Below, piece after piece: positions 5,682 to 7,063 of a DNA stretch of 7,063 nucleotides. A program made the position numbers and the translations under genes. Source of the DNA: an uncultured Lachnospiraceae bacterium (lineage in GTDB: Bacteria; Bacillota_A; Clostridia; Lachnospirales; Lachnospiraceae); assembly GCA_910587905.1 (NCBI GenBank), contig CAJUOF010000010.1, positions 1 to 7,063 on the forward strand. The letters are read 5' to 3'. The stretch's first letter is position 1, and every line of letters starts with the position of its first letter. The notes beneath the pieces are model-generated. The model had not been told where the DNA came from and did not search any database. It saw only the letters and a list, made by a program, of their open reading frames with translations.

Positions 5682-6710
5682 CTATTCGATGCCGAATGCG
5701 GCACAGGCCGCCTCGCCGTAGTCTTCCTTCAGTTCCTCCGTCACGTCCGCCACCGCCTCCTTAAAGAGGGCAAGCTGTTCTTCCGTGAGGACCTCCACCT
5801 GCATGCCGCTGTCCTTAAACTCCTGGATCAGCCGGTCCTCGTCGGCCTCCAGCTGGTCTCTCCCCCAGTTACAGGCTTCCACGGCGCATTCCGAGAGAAG
5901 CTCTCTAGTATTTTCGGGAAGGCTCTCCCAGATCTTCGTGTTGGCCACAAAGAGATTATTCTCATAGCTATAGTTCCAGATGGTCATGTAATCCTGGATC
6001 TCGTCCATTTTGGCCGACTTGGTGATGGAGCAGCCGTTCTCCTGACCGTCGATGGTCCCTTGCTGGATGGCCGTGAACACCTCACTCCAGCTCATGGACG
6101 TGGGGCTGGCCCCCAGGGCCCGGAACACGTTCATGTACACGGCGGAGCCGGGAACCCGGATCTTCAGATTCTTAAGATCCTCCGGCTTCGTCACCGGATG
6201 CTTGCTGTTGGTAAGCTGACGGAAGCCGTTGTGAAAGGAGCCCAGATAAGTGATGCCCTTGTCCTTCAAAAGCTCCGCGTAATACTCCCCGCCGGTGGAA
6301 TCGATCACCTGCCTGGCCTCCTGATAGGAAGAAAAAGACCAGGGAAGGGTCGCCACGGAAATCCGGGGCTCCAGGTTGGCCAGCACGCTGGTAGCGTAAG
6401 CCCCCAGGTCCGAGCCACCCACCGCGATGTACTCCACCCCCTTGGTGCTGTTGCCCCCGGCCAGGGTGTCGTTGGGAAACACGTCGATGACCACGTTCCC
6501 GCCGGAACGCTCCATGACCAGTTCGGCGAAATGATTGGCTACCAGCGAGTCCATCTGCGTGTCGGTCCCGTTGACGGCCATGGATAAATTTACCTTTTCA
6601 TAGGCGCTGCCGTCCGCACCGGTTTCCTTACTGCCGCCGCAGCCGGAAAGGCCCCCGGCAAGCAGCGCTGCGCCAAGCAATACGGATGTGATTGCCCTGC
6701 CATGCTTCAT
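5682..6710 (-). CDS. dctP: TRAP transporter solute-binding lipoprotein (DctP family)
   Basis: A 342-aa extracytoplasmic binding protein. It begins with a lipoprotein signal: MKHGR, a hydrophobic stretch, then LSGC (21-24), so C24 should be lipidated and anchor it outside the membrane. The mature part shows the DctP fold markers: FPNDTLAGG (78-86), LPWSFSSYQEA (122-132), KPEDLKNLKIRVPGS (175-189) with R185 at the position of the conserved Arg that salt-bridges the substrate carboxylate (R147 in SiaP), and EVFTAIQQGTIDGQEN (210-225). R164 is a second likely ligand contact. A carboxylated substrate is therefore likely, but its identity is not readable. The start at 6710 has GGAGG 9 bases upstream; an ATG at 6752 would add 14 residues, lies within the operator and has no ribosome binding site. 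First gene of the TRAP operon, with a recognisable promoter and operator. Confidence 0.95.
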   Translation of the reverse strand: MKHGRAITSVLLGAALLAGGLSGCGGSKETGADGSAYEKVNLSMAVNGTDTQMDSLVANHFAELVMERSGGNVVIDVFPNDTLAGGNSTKGVEYIAVGGSDLGAYATSVLANLEPRISVATLPWSFSSYQEARQVIDSTGGEYYAELLKDKGITYLGSFHNGFRQLTNSKHPVTKPEDLKNLKIRVPGSAVYMNVFRALGASPTSMSWSEVFTAIQQGTIDGQENGCSITKSAKMDEIQDYMTIWNYSYENNLFVANTKIWESLPENTRELLSECAVEACNWGRDQLEADEDRLIQEFKDSGMQVEVLTEEQLALFKEAVADVTEELKEDYGEAACAAFGIE

Positions 6711-6717
6711 AAGCGAA

Positions 6718-6724
6718 TACCTCC
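6718..6724 (-). promoter_or_regulatory. Ribosome binding site deciding the dctP start
   Basis: GGAGGTA on the minus strand, 7 bases before the ATG at 6710. It also gives the protein a normal lipoprotein signal beginning MKHGR, whereas the longer start would add a polar 14-residue extension before it. Confidence 0.85.
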
Positions 6725-6751
6725 ATTTGTCGTTCATTGTCCTTTTTGTCA

Positions 6752-6764
6752 TTTGTCAGACATA
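6752..6764. promoter_or_regulatory. GntR/FadR-type operator, TRAP promoter
   Basis: Palindromic core TGTCAGACA (6754-6762; TGTCTGACA on the minus strand), with outer T6752 pairing A6764. It lies just downstream of the predicted transcription start of dctP. The minus-strand 18-base context TATGTCTGACAAATGACA is identical to the site at 3338-3355 but in the opposite orientation relative to its gene. The same repressor probably controls both operons. Confidence 0.75.
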
Positions 6765-6776
6765 TGAACTAGCTAT

Positions 6777-6805
6777 AATATACAATCACTCCTGCGCAAA
6801 GTCAA
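6777..6805 (-). promoter_or_regulatory. Sigma-A-type promoter of the TRAP operon
   Basis: On the minus strand, TTGACT (-35, at 6800-6805) and TATATT (-10, at 6777-6782) are 17 bases apart, the optimal spacing. Transcription would start near 6770 and give a leader of about 60 bases. The -35 and following bases (TTGACTTTG) repeat those of the transketolase promoter. Unlike that promoter, no operator occupies the spacer; the single site lies downstream of the start. Confidence 0.77.
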
Positions 6806-6866
6806 GTGGAAAAGTGATTTTCACCATTTTCACCAAAAACAGCCAGGTAATTTGTCTAAAACCACC

Positions 6867-6903
6867 AAAAAGCCGCCGCATGGGAGCGATCCCATACGAC
6901 GGC
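6867..6903 (-). terminator. Rho-independent terminator of the ABC transporter gene
   Basis: On the minus strand, GCCGTCGTATGGGA pairs with TCCCATGCGGCGGC as a 14-bp stem (two G-U pairs) with the 4-base loop TCGC, followed at once by TTTTT (6867-6871). It lies about 60 bases past the ABC ATPase stop codon and isolates that gene from the TRAP promoter. The plus-strand side can also form a small GACGG/CCGTC hairpin followed by TTGTTTT. Confidence 0.88.
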
Positions 6904-6962
6904 AACCGTCTTGTTTTAAAAGTGACCCGTGACTGTCCCACGTCCCTGCCGTCCGGAAAGCC

Positions 6963-7063
6963 TTATTCCCGGACCAGCCTTCCGTCCTCCAGGGTCAGCA
7001 CCACGTCCGCCTTTCTGGCGATCTGCAGGTCGTGGGTCACCAGGAGCAGGGTCTGATGGAAGA
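6963..7063 (-). CDS. ABC transporter ATP-binding protein (C-terminal end, partial)
   Basis: The last 33 codons of a gene that begins beyond the right edge. The translation includes LLLVTHD, with the switch (H-loop) histidine of ABC ATPases after the D-loop region, then IARKADVVLTLEDGRLV, the usual ending of LolD/MacB-type exporter ATPases, and a TAA stop at 6963-6965. Walker A, the signature motif and Walker B would lie outside the window. The terminator just downstream makes it a separate transcription unit, so it probably has no part in the TRAP-transketolase pathway. Transported substrate unknown. Confidence 0.88.
   Translation of the reverse strand, partial: FHQTLLLVTHDLQIARKADVVLTLEDGRLVRE

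Noticed and set aside
6848..6860. Fourth operator (AATTTGTCTAAAA)
   Set aside because: Only one half-site (TTTGTC) is present; the GACAAA half is missing, and it is outside the promoter.

Overview
The window reads as a GC-rich chromosome segment of a low-oxygen Firmicute, most likely a Clostridia/Lachnospiraceae-type gut bacterium. The basis is strong AGGAGG-type ribosome binding sites before every gene, a transketolase split into two subunits, a TRAP carboxylate importer with a lipoprotein binding protein, and AT-rich control regions. The genus is inference. Every convincing gene lies on the minus strand, so the window is best read from right to left.

Right to left: (1) the last 33 codons of an ABC transporter ATPase (6963-7063), closed by a strong rho-independent terminator (6867-6903). 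(2) A promoter with a palindromic operator (6752-6805) drives a tight tripartite TRAP operon: binding lipoprotein DctP (5682-6710), small permease DctQ (5178-5669) and large permease DctM (3888-5177). (3) A 657-base gap (3231-3887) holds a GC-rich hairpin cluster, two related copies of a long hairpin repeat (3468-3767), and a promoter with two copies of the same operator. (4) A second operon encodes transketolase N-terminal subunit (2394-3230), transketolase C-terminal subunit (1440-2375) and an SDR-family dehydrogenase (439-1197). (5) A 207-bp MITE-like palindromic element (1227-1433) with 11-bp flanking direct repeats is inserted between the last two genes. (6) 1-438 has no convincing gene and holds two hairpins.

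The two operons look like one regulon. Three sites with a TGTCTGACA core occur exactly at the two promoters: one perfect 17-bp palindrome lies between -35 and -10, and two sites lie just past the predicted transcription starts. The core fits the TNGTNNNACNA pattern known for FadR-type GntR repressors. The simplest model is that a small carboxylated compound enters through the TRAP transporter, is oxidised or reduced by the SDR, and feeds two-carbon transfer by the split transketolase, with a GntR-type repressor (not in the window) sensing it. The substrate cannot be read from the sequence. The freshest observations are the MITE with its intact target duplication, the shared operator, and the tandem hairpin repeats.
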